This document shows, in pieces, positions 8,821 to 16,834 of a DNA stretch of 64,000 nucleotides (position 1 is its first letter; every line of letters begins with the position of its first letter). Made by a program: the position numbers and the translations under genes. The notes under the pieces were generated by a model that saw only the letters and a program-made list of their open reading frames with translations, searched no databases and was not told the DNA's origin. Origin of the DNA: WTKD01 sp965243525 (lineage in GTDB: Bacteria > Spirochaetota > Spirochaetia > WTKD01); contig OZ251568.1 in NCBI GenBank assembly GCA_965243525.1, positions 682,001 through 746,000 of the forward strand, written 5' to 3'.

Positions 8821-11052
8821 GTGGAAAATACACCTAAAACTGCCGAAGATTATAATGTTAGAGCTATGTTCCATAGGATAAAAATACAGTATACACCAAA
8901 TGTTAGGCCAATTTTTATGCTTGCGTATGTGTTTTTTATATTTTGCACATTCTCTGCTGAATCGGCATATGCACAATTTGGCGTAGTTGATGTGAATATC
9001 ATTCGAGGATCAGTCCGTGGACGAGTAGTGGTGCTTAATTGGATTCAAAAGAATGAAGGGGGGGAATCCTACGTATTGGTGCGTAGAAACGGGAAATTCC
9101 GCCCTAACAATATTCGAAGAGCAGATATTGTCGCTGAGATTCCTGCATCCTCTTTGCAGTTTGCCGATGTTGTTCCAGCAACCGGCAGATATTATTATGC
9201 CTTGATTCCAATGGGGTTGTTTAATTCAAAAGAACGTATCGAGATTGCTGAACATCGATACACAAAAAACCCAGTGGTTGTTAATGTAACATCTCCTTCC
9301 ACCATGGAGAGTGTTATTGTAGAAAAAATCAATGCATCAAGCCAGAAAGGCTCAATTGTACTCACCTATGATGTACCCACTGATAATGCTGATCTAATCG
9401 TATACCGCAGTACAACTCCGCTATACCAATACAGTGATCTTCAGAATGCCGTTCAGATAGGACGTTTTATAGACTCAGCAGGGCAAATCGCGGATCCTTC
9501 CCCGCCGAATGTCCCAGTCTATTACAGCATTCAAGATGGAAAGCTGATCGATAGAGATATAGGGATAGTTCTTCGCGGGGTGAATACTACAGCAGAACCT
9601 GTTTCATTGCTTCCATTCACCAGGGAGGAAATTCTTAACCCCTTCGAAAACAACGCCGCAAGGGAAAATACATCCGGAATCGAAAATCCCTTTGCACCGC
9701 AAGTGACAGATACGCCTGGAATCGAAAACCCCTTTGCACCGCAAACAGCAGATACACCTGCTGAAAGAGATTCTTTGGATCAATCATTCGCAGAAGTTAT
9801 CCAGGGAATGCGTAATTCTAGCCTGCCAACAGGAGCTCAACAAACAGTTGATACTACCACTTCCGGAAGAGATACTGGCATTCCTCGTGAACAAAATAGG
9901 TTGACCGCATCCACAGAAGATGAACCTGAAACAGATGATCTCCTTAATAACAAAATTATCGATTCCTTTCTCTCCCAAAATACGTCAAATCAACCCGAAC
10001 CAAAAGAGACTGAGAGTAAAAATGAGTCAGATTCTCTTGCTCAAAAAGTCATCGATGCCTTGATCACCCAAAGCCTGCTAGATCAGGTCGAATCAAAAGA
10101 TGGTGGGGGTGAACCAAATGTTTTTACGCACAGAATAATCGATGCCTTTATTGCACAAAATTTGCTCGATCAGCCTGAACCACAAGAAGCTCCCATTGGG
10201 GTGGATGCGATCGCTGACAGAGTTATAGAGAGGCTCAAAGCACAAAATCTGCTCAGTCAACCTGAAGTGAAAGAAGAAGGGGATGAGGATGAAGTAGATT
10301 CTCTTGCTCATAAAATTGTCGATACCTTTATTACACAAAACATGCTTAATCAACCTGATACAGCAATAGAAACAGAATTAGAACCAGAGGAAGAGACCAA
10401 TGAAGCGGAAGTTATCGCTGAGAAAATCGTTGAAACGCTTATAGAGCGAGGAATTCTTCCAACTGAAGCAGAAAAAACCGAAATCTCCACGCCACCGCCT
10501 ACTCCTCAAGAAGCACCTGCTGTAAAAGAGCCTTCCGAAACAAACCAAGCTCTTTTAGAAGAGATTCTCAATACATTGCAAGAAGGTGATTCAGAGGATT
10601 CTAAAGATTCTAATGCAGAAATCACGGATCCTTATTCCATTGACATTCCGGAAAATCTGCGAAAGGAACTTTCTGAAATTGGAAATGTTGGTTCTTCTCA
10701 AAGTCTGCTTCCACCTTATTTTGTGCTAGAAGACGATCTCGCTGCTTCCCAGTCTATTTTCAAGAATGAACTTGCAATGATTCTTCGTGAAAGTTTTCTT
10801 TCAGGAGACTATGACACAACGATACATCGGATTAAGACGCTGCTCCTGACTACCGATCCAAATACAGCATATGCTTCGCGCGCATATTTTTATCTTGGAC
10901 AATCGCATCTTGGAAACAACGAATTTAGTGATGCACTCATCGCCTTTCTTTCTGTAGAAGACGACACAGGAATACATCTCTACAACAAGCGTTATATCAG
11001 CACTCTGCTGGAACGGTATCCAAATCTAAGAAATACTTCCAGCAGAAATTAG
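8821..11052 (+). CDS. Secreted protein with acidic tandem repeats and C-terminal TPR-like domain
   Basis: A 743-residue protein, not recognised as a whole. A hydrophobic signal segment ends near SAYAQFG (about residue 52). The start is therefore uncertain: GTG 8821 would give a long n-region, while ATG 8866 or ATG 8920 give ordinary signal peptides. Residues about 55-260 form beta-rich, fibronectin-III-like units. Then come NPFAPQ-type repeats (about 275-310), six degenerate acidic repeats (about 372-550), a Pro/Glu-rich linker, and two or three TPR-like helical hairpins at the C terminus (YASRAYFYLGQSHLGNNEFS). It has its own promoter, divergent from prfB. Its stop overlaps the converging Rnf-like gene by four bases. 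A periplasmic scaffold role is a guess. Confidence 0.75.
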   Translation: MENTPKTAEDYNVRAMFHRIKIQYTPNVRPIFMLAYVFFIFCTFSAESAYAQFGVVDVNIIRGSVRGRVVVLNWIQKNEGGESYVLVRRNGKFRPNNIRRADIVAEIPASSLQFADVVPATGRYYYALIPMGLFNSKERIEIAEHRYTKNPVVVNVTSPSTMESVIVEKINASSQKGSIVLTYDVPTDNADLIVYRSTTPLYQYSDLQNAVQIGRFIDSAGQIADPSPPNVPVYYSIQDGKLIDRDIGIVLRGVNTTAEPVSLLPFTREEILNPFENNAARENTSGIENPFAPQVTDTPGIENPFAPQTADTPAERDSLDQSFAEVIQGMRNSSLPTGAQQTVDTTTSGRDTGIPREQNRLTASTEDEPETDDLLNNKIIDSFLSQNTSNQPEPKETESKNESDSLAQKVIDALITQSLLDQVESKDGGGEPNVFTHRIIDAFIAQNLLDQPEPQEAPIGVDAIADRVIERLKAQNLLSQPEVKEEGDEDEVDSLAHKIVDTFITQNMLNQPDTAIETELEPEEETNEAEVIAEKIVETLIERGILPTEAEKTEISTPPPTPQEAPAVKEPSETNQALLEEILNTLQEGDSEDSKDSNAEITDPYSIDIPENLRKELSEIGNVGSSQSLLPPYFVLEDDLAASQSIFKNELAMILRESFLSGDYDTTIHRIKTLLLTTDPNTAYASRAYFYLGQSHLGNNEFSDALIAFLSVEDDTGIHLYNKRYISTLLERYPNLRNTSSRN
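9934..10470 (+). repeat. Six degenerate tandem coding repeats (about 85-110 bases each)
   Basis: Inside the secreted protein, six successive units share a core of the type (K/R)(I/V)(I/V)(D/E)xxxxxQxLLxQPE, for example IIDAFIAQNLLDQPE, VIDALITQSLLDQVE and VIERLKAQNLLSQPE. Each core is an amphipathic helix followed by an acidic linker of variable length. The DNA copies have diverged, so this is old duplication rather than a recent slippage array. Confidence 0.85.
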
Positions 11053-11669
11053 TTAGACACGAGTGGAAGAAAAATAGGATGCCAAAGCAAAAAATATTCA
11101 ATAACGTACACACCTAATGCAATCAATGCAACGTGAATAAATCGCGATAGATACTGCTCTGCCAATCGTATAGGCTGTCCTTTTATCTGAAGTTGTGAAC
11201 GTAATGTTGTAAGAAGTAATAACGTTGCGGCAAAAATAACTGAATAATATCCAATTATAAAAAGATCTGCTATCACCAAAGGGAGGAAAAATATAAAAAC
11301 ATTCCAAAACAGATAACATGCACAACTTTGCACAAAAACATAGGTCAACGCTGAACGGGAAAGCCAATATGGTCTCTTTTTCACCAGTATATACATGCTG
11401 TACCCAAGACCATAATTACATAGCGCAGATATTCCTATTGATAACATGGTACCAATCAAAGAAGTATTCTGAGAATCAAACAAGACCTTTGTAAAAATAT
11501 AGTGAAAAAAGAACTGCACGCTGATGAAGATCAACTCAACACATATGATAAAAACATGTTGTTTTAGTAAGACTGCTATTTGTGCATCAGTCTTGCTTCG
11601 TGCCCGGTAGATTCCTGATATGCTGCCTTGTATGAGATACAAAGCAGCAAGTGGCGGAAGTAATATCAT
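11049..11669 (-). CDS. Divergent RnfA/RnfE-like membrane protein
   Basis: A 206-residue protein with about six hydrophobic segments, in the position after rnfD where RnfE or RnfA is often found. The C-terminal half (FFLPLVIADLFIIGYY, then TTLRSQLQIKGQPIRLAE and a last helix) lines up by eye with RnfA (IFLPLITTNCAVLG, then AAMRERLEVADVPKPF). The conserved Asn-Cys, whose cysteine helps hold the RnfA/E [2Fe-2S] centre, is Ala-Asp here. It overlaps rnfD by ATGA and is the last gene of its operon, converging on the repeat protein. The assignment is tentative; it could be an unrelated membrane protein. Confidence 0.5.
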   Translation of the reverse strand: MILLPPLAALYLIQGSISGIYRARSKTDAQIAVLLKQHVFIICVELIFISVQFFFHYIFTKVLFDSQNTSLIGTMLSIGISALCNYGLGYSMYILVKKRPYWLSRSALTYVFVQSCACYLFWNVFIFFLPLVIADLFIIGYYSVIFAATLLLLTTLRSQLQIKGQPIRLAEQYLSRFIHVALIALGVYVIEYFLLWHPIFLPLVSN

Positions 11670-12739
11670 GAGCTTGTCTTCCTTCTTTCAATAAACCGAT
11701 GAGCCTTTCGTCTTCTCAATGTCAATTCTAATTGATCCCACAACGGGATAAGGAGCGTAACTAAAAACAATGCAAATACTGTTCCATCATTGTAGATGCT
11801 GTACAGTCGAAACAGGGCAGCCAGAACGCCAAAAAGGGCGCCGAATAAAATATTGCCCAAGATATTTTCCGAGTTGATGTTGAAATCTCCGACAAAGAAA
11901 AATAACGCAAAGAGAAAACCACCATTAAACAAGTGATGGAGAATATCTCCATCTAACAAAAAAGTTCCCCCAGAGAACCCTGCAGAAAAGTAGATGCACA
12001 GCGTAAATCCTGTAATTGCAGAAATGATGGGAGTAATGCGAATACAAGAGTAGGAGAAAAAGAATACCGAAATGAGCAAAATGACTATTGAAAACTGTTC
12101 TGCTATTGTTCCTGCATTCAAACCAATGAGGTGAATCAAAACCTGTGGTGGAACTACCACAAAAGATATGCGATCAAGTCCGCCTTGCATCCATTCAATT
12201 GCAGCGGTGATCCAGCCCGGGAATGCGCCCAACACCTCAGATGCCTGAGCAGTGAGATATAGTGGAGAAAGAGGGGTAGCACTTGTTTGTACATCTACGC
12301 CCCAAAACATTGGGGTGATGTAGGCTTCTCTTAGCATTGCAGGGAAAAAAGCATAGAGAAAAACTAATACAGCAAGAGCAGGATTGCAGATTTCTCTGTG
12401 TTCGTGTAATGCCGTCCACTGCACGACAAGATAGACAACAATTGTAACCGGGATAATCAACACCAATGGTGTGGCCGGAGGAATGCAGGCAACGATTAGC
12501 AGTGCAGAACAAATGCTACGTTTCCAAAAAAGTCGCTTTTTTGCTACATAATACAAGATGCTATCACTACAAAACACAATCGATGCCACAATCAAGGTAT
12601 TCACCACTGCATAGACCCCAAATTGATACCACCCCAACAAGATGAGAACGCCTAATGCAAGGTTCTTGCTGGTATAGATAAAATCACTAGTATTACCTGC
12701 ATAGATAAAAGGGGCAATGTCCGGCGCAGTTTTCCTCAT
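11666..12739 (-). CDS. rnfD: Rnf/Nqr electron-transport complex subunit RnfD
   Basis: This 357-residue polytopic protein carries the covalent FMN attachment motif SATPL with its threonine at about residue 155 (family SGATPL). It also has the terminal family motif NDGTVFALFLVTLLIPLWDQ. Rnf complexes couple electron flow between ferredoxin and NAD+ to ion movement across the inner membrane; RnfD is an integral subunit with periplasm-facing FMN. It is translationally coupled to RnfC upstream and to the RnfA/E-like gene downstream (ATGA at both ends). The sequence is divergent overall, for example around the second conserved segment FVGDFNINSE, but the diagnostic flavin site is intact. Confidence 0.88.
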   Translation of the reverse strand: MRKTAPDIAPFIYAGNTSDFIYTSKNLALGVLILLGWYQFGVYAVVNTLIVASIVFCSDSILYYVAKKRLFWKRSICSALLIVACIPPATPLVLIIPVTIVVYLVVQWTALHEHREICNPALAVLVFLYAFFPAMLREAYITPMFWGVDVQTSATPLSPLYLTAQASEVLGAFPGWITAAIEWMQGGLDRISFVVVPPQVLIHLIGLNAGTIAEQFSIVILLISVFFFSYSCIRITPIISAITGFTLCIYFSAGFSGGTFLLDGDILHHLFNGGFLFALFFFVGDFNINSENILGNILFGALFGVLAALFRLYSIYNDGTVFALFLVTLLIPLWDQLELTLRRRKAHRFIERRKTSS

Positions 12740-13956
12740 TTCGAGCTATCTCCAGAAGATTTGTCAGCATGAAAAGACTGCTTATTTTGAATAATACGAT
12801 GCGACAAGGGGATTCGTGATGGACAAACATATGAACACAAGCCGCACGAGATGCATCGATCAATGAAGAATTCTTGCAAAGAAGCGGTGCTATCTGCTTC
12901 TAATATCTTGTACAATAAATGTGGTTCAAGGTTGACTGGACACACAGCAGTACAGGCTCCACAAGAAATACAAGGTAGTTCTTTCATCTGTTTTTCGCGT
13001 GTACCTATTTCTATCGCATGGATGGATGGATCAAGAGGATAATTAAGGTCGACGACTTCGGTTCCTGTAAACATGCCATTTAGAACTATGCGTAGATCAT
13101 CTGTATTGGGGACAAGCGTTTCTACAAGCTGAGAGAGTGGCGCTCCGATATGTGCATACATAAAAGTAGGTTTTTTTACCGCATTTCCATAAACATATAC
13201 CGTTTGTTTTCGCACCGGTCGACGATAGAGCACCGCTTCAAACATTTGGATTAGGGGTTCAATTGAAATGACGCATGCTGATTTAGGTGCAACCTTGCAA
13301 TGCTGCATAAGCAGTGTATCATTGTAATAGGCAATTCCTCGATATGGAGGAACGACTTTCACCGTAACATTGTTGTATTGGTGTTCTTCTATACACCGCG
13401 CAGCTACGTGTTTAAAGTGCTTAATACGATCATCCAAACAAATATAGATATGTCTTGCTCGGAATAAATAGAGAATAAGTGCTAGGTGTTCAATAATAAA
13501 TGCATAATATTCACAGAACAATGCAAGATTATGTCGTATTCCTGGTTCCTGTTCGCAGGCATTCAGGAGAATAGTATCTATTCCATCATTTCCCGGAATG
13601 CTCGTCGTAACTCCAAGATTTTTTATAGCAGAGATATGCGTTCTCGCTGATTTTGTACGCCAATCATGTTTTTCGGTTGTATCATTACTAAAATCAAAAT
13701 GTCCATCTAGGGCGATTTCTATAACTTCTACGGTGTGTCCAAACGCGTGAGTTGTCAAATATGTCTGCTGTATGATTCCAGGAATAGAGGCATGCACGCT
13801 GGGATAGATTCCTTTTTTTGTTATGCGTTGCCCTTCTGTTACCCGCACTCCTCTATGCAGTGTATCGTCTCTTGTCTCTGGAAGAGTCACGATCTTACAC
13901 ACCGGTGGAATAAATGTTTGTTTTCGTAGGAACTGTTGGGGTATTCTAGTTTTCAT
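12736..13956 (-). CDS. rnfC: Rnf/Nqr electron-transport complex subunit RnfC (divergent)
   Basis: This 406-residue protein has two [4Fe-4S] motifs, CISCGACTAVCP (from residue 329) and CISCGLCSYVCP (from residue 368). It also has the RnfC-type N-terminal barrel (VHASIPGIIQQ) and the LNACEQEPG segment equivalent to LNGAECEPY. RnfC is the peripheral NADH-side subunit of Rnf. The glycine-rich loop expected before that segment (GxGGAxFPTxxK) is replaced by LGVTTSIPGNDG, so NADH/FMN binding may be altered. It starts within the stop of the upstream membrane-protein gene (ATGA). RnfB and RnfG are not visible in the window. Confidence 0.88.
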   Translation of the reverse strand: MKTRIPQQFLRKQTFIPPVCKIVTLPETRDDTLHRGVRVTEGQRITKKGIYPSVHASIPGIIQQTYLTTHAFGHTVEVIEIALDGHFDFSNDTTEKHDWRTKSARTHISAIKNLGVTTSIPGNDGIDTILLNACEQEPGIRHNLALFCEYYAFIIEHLALILYLFRARHIYICLDDRIKHFKHVAARCIEEHQYNNVTVKVVPPYRGIAYYNDTLLMQHCKVAPKSACVISIEPLIQMFEAVLYRRPVRKQTVYVYGNAVKKPTFMYAHIGAPLSQLVETLVPNTDDLRIVLNGMFTGTEVVDLNYPLDPSIHAIEIGTREKQMKELPCISCGACTAVCPVNLEPHLLYKILEADSTASLQEFFIDRCISCGLCSYVCPSRIPLSHRIIQNKQSFHADKSSGDSSK

Positions 13957-15422
13957 TTTGCCTCAATCTTCCACAGCTTTTGAGAACGGAATGCCCACAG
14001 CAATCGAATAAGTTGTGTTGGTGATCTAGATACAGATTGACTGAACATAAAAAACAAAATAATAAAACAGATCCAATATACTATTGGGATCCACATCGAA
14101 AACAGCGATGCAATATACACTGAATCGTCCTTGAACAAGCCTTCAGTACCTTCACGAAATAAAAGTTGCATAACATGACGAGGCCCCAAATTCGCGAACA
14201 GTGCATCCTCCCAATGATCATCTAATAAAAGTGTATGATAAGATTCCTGTATAGCATAGCTAGTATCAATACTAAACATCGGAATCGCTATCTCCGACAG
14301 AGCTTTGCTCTCTTCAAATGTATAACCATAGGCTAATGCTTCTTGATATTTACTATGTTGCACAAATAGCTCTGTTGAAACAATACTATCGCCTTGCTGT
14401 TTGCCATGGGGGCTAATGGGTGGTGAACTACCTTGTAATGGCATAATCGCAAACGCGACAGCTCCAAGAGCAGTCAGTGAAAAAAGATATAATCTGGGAT
14501 TTGAAAAAATCTTCCATGGATGTGTATTCAGCGAGTGTCCCACGAAGATGGGGTGATCACGTTTTTGAATGGTGTCATAGAGGAATACGACAGAAAATAT
14601 CACTGTAGAAAATGTTGCCAAGTATACCACCAAAAAATATGCTTGCTCAGATCTGTTTTGCAGAGTAATAAACAACAATGCGCTCACAAACAACAATCCT
14701 AATAAAATAATTTCACCTTGTTTAAAAAACGTCTCCTTTTGAACAGAGCTCTTGTTATGGTACATTCGTGAGACGAGAATCATGACTGATTGCAAAAACA
14801 AAGCAAGCAATACTACGGTTGCTACGTGTAACAAAAAGGAAACAACCCAGTATACCAAAAAAACAGGCACTGCCACAGCACGGATCTGCCAATTGAAGAT
14901 AACAGAAACAATACATAAAATCGATGCTACAATGATCGACCACCTTGCCATCCATGCAGTGCCGAAACTCCAATTGCGTCCAGGAAAATACTCCCGCATC
15001 TGTTGTGTGATCCATGATTTTGATAGCTCACTTGGAATAAATAGCCATTCATGGCCTTCATCAACAAAAATTGAGGCCATTCTTTGCATAAATGGATCGA
15101 TACGCAGATCATCGGGGTCATAAGTTGAAAAAATGCGACGAAGTGTATACCGACGTTGCTCGGAAAATTCCTGAAAGGCTACTTCTGCAGTATCTAGGGA
15201 AATGACTGATCGTTCTCCCGAAGGCTGAAAATGCATCGCAACCTCACTGCTTGAGCCTTCTATCTTCAATGGAGTATAGGAGCGCCATTGAGATTGTGTG
15301 TCACCGGGAAGTATCAGATAGAGTGCCCATGCAGCAGCGTACACCAGCACGCAAATATAATAGATGCGCACCACTCCGGGAGGATGGGCCATATTCATTA
15401 AACGATAAAAATAAAGAGGCAT
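13953..15422 (-). CDS. Unrecognised integral membrane protein in the rnf operon
   Basis: A 489-residue protein with one N-terminal membrane segment (about 20-38), a soluble region to about 155, a block of five or six membrane segments (about 165-345), a second soluble region and a final segment (about 452-475). I recognise no family. In particular there is no SGAT-type flavin site that would make it RnfG, and no cysteine cluster. Its stop overlaps rnfC (ATGA). The start is unclear: an in-frame ATG at 15398 forms TAATG with the PAP2-like gene's stop, while the longer frame begins at 15422. Tight coupling suggests a partner or assembly factor of the Rnf-like complex. Confidence 0.7.
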   Translation of the reverse strand: MPLYFYRLMNMAHPPGVVRIYYICVLVYAAAWALYLILPGDTQSQWRSYTPLKIEGSSSEVAMHFQPSGERSVISLDTAEVAFQEFSEQRRYTLRRIFSTYDPDDLRIDPFMQRMASIFVDEGHEWLFIPSELSKSWITQQMREYFPGRNWSFGTAWMARWSIIVASILCIVSVIFNWQIRAVAVPVFLVYWVVSFLLHVATVVLLALFLQSVMILVSRMYHNKSSVQKETFFKQGEIILLGLLFVSALLFITLQNRSEQAYFLVVYLATFSTVIFSVVFLYDTIQKRDHPIFVGHSLNTHPWKIFSNPRLYLFSLTALGAVAFAIMPLQGSSPPISPHGKQQGDSIVSTELFVQHSKYQEALAYGYTFEESKALSEIAIPMFSIDTSYAIQESYHTLLLDDHWEDALFANLGPRHVMQLLFREGTEGLFKDDSVYIASLFSMWIPIVYWICFIILFFMFSQSVSRSPTQLIRLLWAFRSQKLWKIEAK

Positions 15423-15853
15423 GCAGCAGCAAACCCGACTGCCATCCCACTTAACACTTCCAAGGGTTTGTGTCCGCGAAGTGCCTTTAACTTGCTTTTT
15501 GAGATGGTAATATGGGTTTCCTTGCTGAGGGCAGTTTCAATTTCACCAATGCGATTGATAATTTCGCCAACCGAATAGCGAATTCCAAGAGAATCCCGTA
15601 TAGTAATCGCAGAAAATCCTAAACTCAATGCAAAAAGATAGGAAAAAAAGCCAACGGTGAAACCAATATACGTGGTAATTGCCAAAACTAATGCAGAATG
15701 ACTAGATGGCATGCCTCCAGTATGCCAAAAAAACACTTTTAGCCAGGAAATTTCTGGCGTTCTGCGCTTTTCAATGCAAGCTTTTATAAACTGTGCCAAA
15801 AACCATGAAAGTCCCATTGCATAAAATATCTGTATATCTGTTGAAGTCGTCAT
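15398..15853 (-). CDS. Divergent PAP2-family (DUF212) membrane protein
   Basis: This 151-residue protein has the signature of the divergent PAP2 family: GGMPSSHSALVLAITT with the SH pair, RDSLGIRYSVGEIINRI, and a final GHKPLEVLSGMAVG with the phosphate-binding histidine. Four membrane segments are visible. PAP2 relatives hydrolyse lipid or polyprenyl phosphates; the exact substrate of this subfamily is not established. It is the first gene of the run leading into the rnf-like operon, with a TATAAT (about 15889-15894, minus strand) 40 bases upstream shared back-to-back with the promoter region of the plus-strand gene at 15902. Confidence 0.85.
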   Translation of the reverse strand: MTTSTDIQIFYAMGLSWFLAQFIKACIEKRRTPEISWLKVFFWHTGGMPSSHSALVLAITTYIGFTVGFFSYLFALSLGFSAITIRDSLGIRYSVGEIINRIGEIETALSKETHITISKSKLKALRGHKPLEVLSGMAVGFAAACLFIFIV

Positions 15854-15890
15854 AATGTGTTACGTAATTTCATAAAATTACTCTTAGAAT

Positions 15891-15896
15891 TATACT
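15891..15896 (+). promoter_or_regulatory. -10 box TATACT five bases before the pseudouridine synthase start
   Basis: TATACT ends five bases before ATG 15902, so transcription would begin on the start codon. There is no Shine-Dalgarno. The -35 region is poor (TTTCAT at 17-base spacing). The complementary strand of the same AT block holds a TATAAT for the divergent PAP2-like gene. Confidence 0.4.
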
Positions 15897-15901
15897 AGTT
15901 T

Positions 15902-16834
15902 ATGAAGATTCACGTACATAGTACACAAGCAGGGCGCCGATTCGACAAATTCATCCGCATGCATATGGTGAATCTTTCATTGTCACAGGTCTATATGTTC
16001 ATTCGGAATGGAACAATACGATGCAACGATAAGAAAAAAGCAATCCATTACCGCATTCAATCTGGAGATACGGTTAGCTTTCCTGATACATTCCATTTGT
16101 ATCTGCGCGATCCTCAAGGCCAGCAAAAAAAATCAAAAAAAGGAGAGGCACATTCCCATCACTCCCCTCCACCATACAACGTACTCTGGCAAAATGAACA
16201 TCTTGTTGCAGTTCATAAACCGCCTGCGACAACCATCGATACTTCTTTCATCGATAAGGTTCAGAGCTATGCCTTGAGCGTTGCTCCCCATGCATATCGC
16301 CCACACCCGGTGCATCAATTGGATACGAACACAAGCGGAGTTCTTCTTGTCGCAAGGTCTGTGCAGGCTGCACAGGTGTTCAGTGCATTGTTCAGAGAAC
16401 GCCATATCAAAAAATATTATCTGAGCATTGTAGAGGGAAGAATTTCCAAACCACAGCATTGGTATGACGTCTTAGACAGAGATTATCAATCACACACGAG
16501 TTACGTACAGAGCTCTGCGTCAGAAAACCACCCACAATGTGCAATAACCCATGTATACCCTTTACAATACAGTAAAGCTAATAATCTTAGCTTGGTACGT
16601 TGTATGATCGAAACGGGAAAAACTCATCAAATTCGTGCACAGGGAATCCATCATGGGCACCCAATTGTTGGTGACAAAAAATACAAGAGCCGCTGGAGCT
16701 CAAGAAACTATCTATTACATGCAAAAACGTGTATCATTCCCATGAATGCATGCACCCCAGGTATTAAAATTGAAGCGCCACTTTCTAATGCCCAAGTGCA
16801 GATTGCCAAGGATCTTGGTCTTGCCATCCTATGA
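15902..16834 (+). CDS. RluA/RluD-family pseudouridine synthase
   Basis: A 310-residue protein with an N-terminal S4-like RNA-binding domain (FDKFIRMHMVNLSLSQVYMF, about residues 14-33) and an RluA catalytic core. The active-site motif is HQLDTNTSGVLLVARS with the catalytic aspartate (family HRLDxxTSG). The substrate-binding ETGKTHQIRAQGIHHGHPIV and GDKKY segments follow. It converts specific uridines of rRNA or tRNA to pseudouridine; the target cannot be told from sequence. It overlaps the next gene by ATGA, and its message looks leaderless. Confidence 0.9.
   Translation: MKIHVHSTQAGRRFDKFIRMHMVNLSLSQVYMFIRNGTIRCNDKKKAIHYRIQSGDTVSFPDTFHLYLRDPQGQQKKSKKGEAHSHHSPPPYNVLWQNEHLVAVHKPPATTIDTSFIDKVQSYALSVAPHAYRPHPVHQLDTNTSGVLLVARSVQAAQVFSALFRERHIKKYYLSIVEGRISKPQHWYDVLDRDYQSHTSYVQSSASENHPQCAITHVYPLQYSKANNLSLVRCMIETGKTHQIRAQGIHHGHPIVGDKKYKSRWSSRNYLLHAKTCIIPMNACTPGIKIEAPLSNAQVQIAKDLGLAIL

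Noticed and set aside
9784..10353. Minus-strand frames within the repeat region
   Set aside because: They mirror the plus-strand repeats and have no start site or similarity of their own.
9934..10470. CRISPR array
   Set aside because: Repeats are coding, degenerate and of unequal length, with no identical spacer-flanked units.
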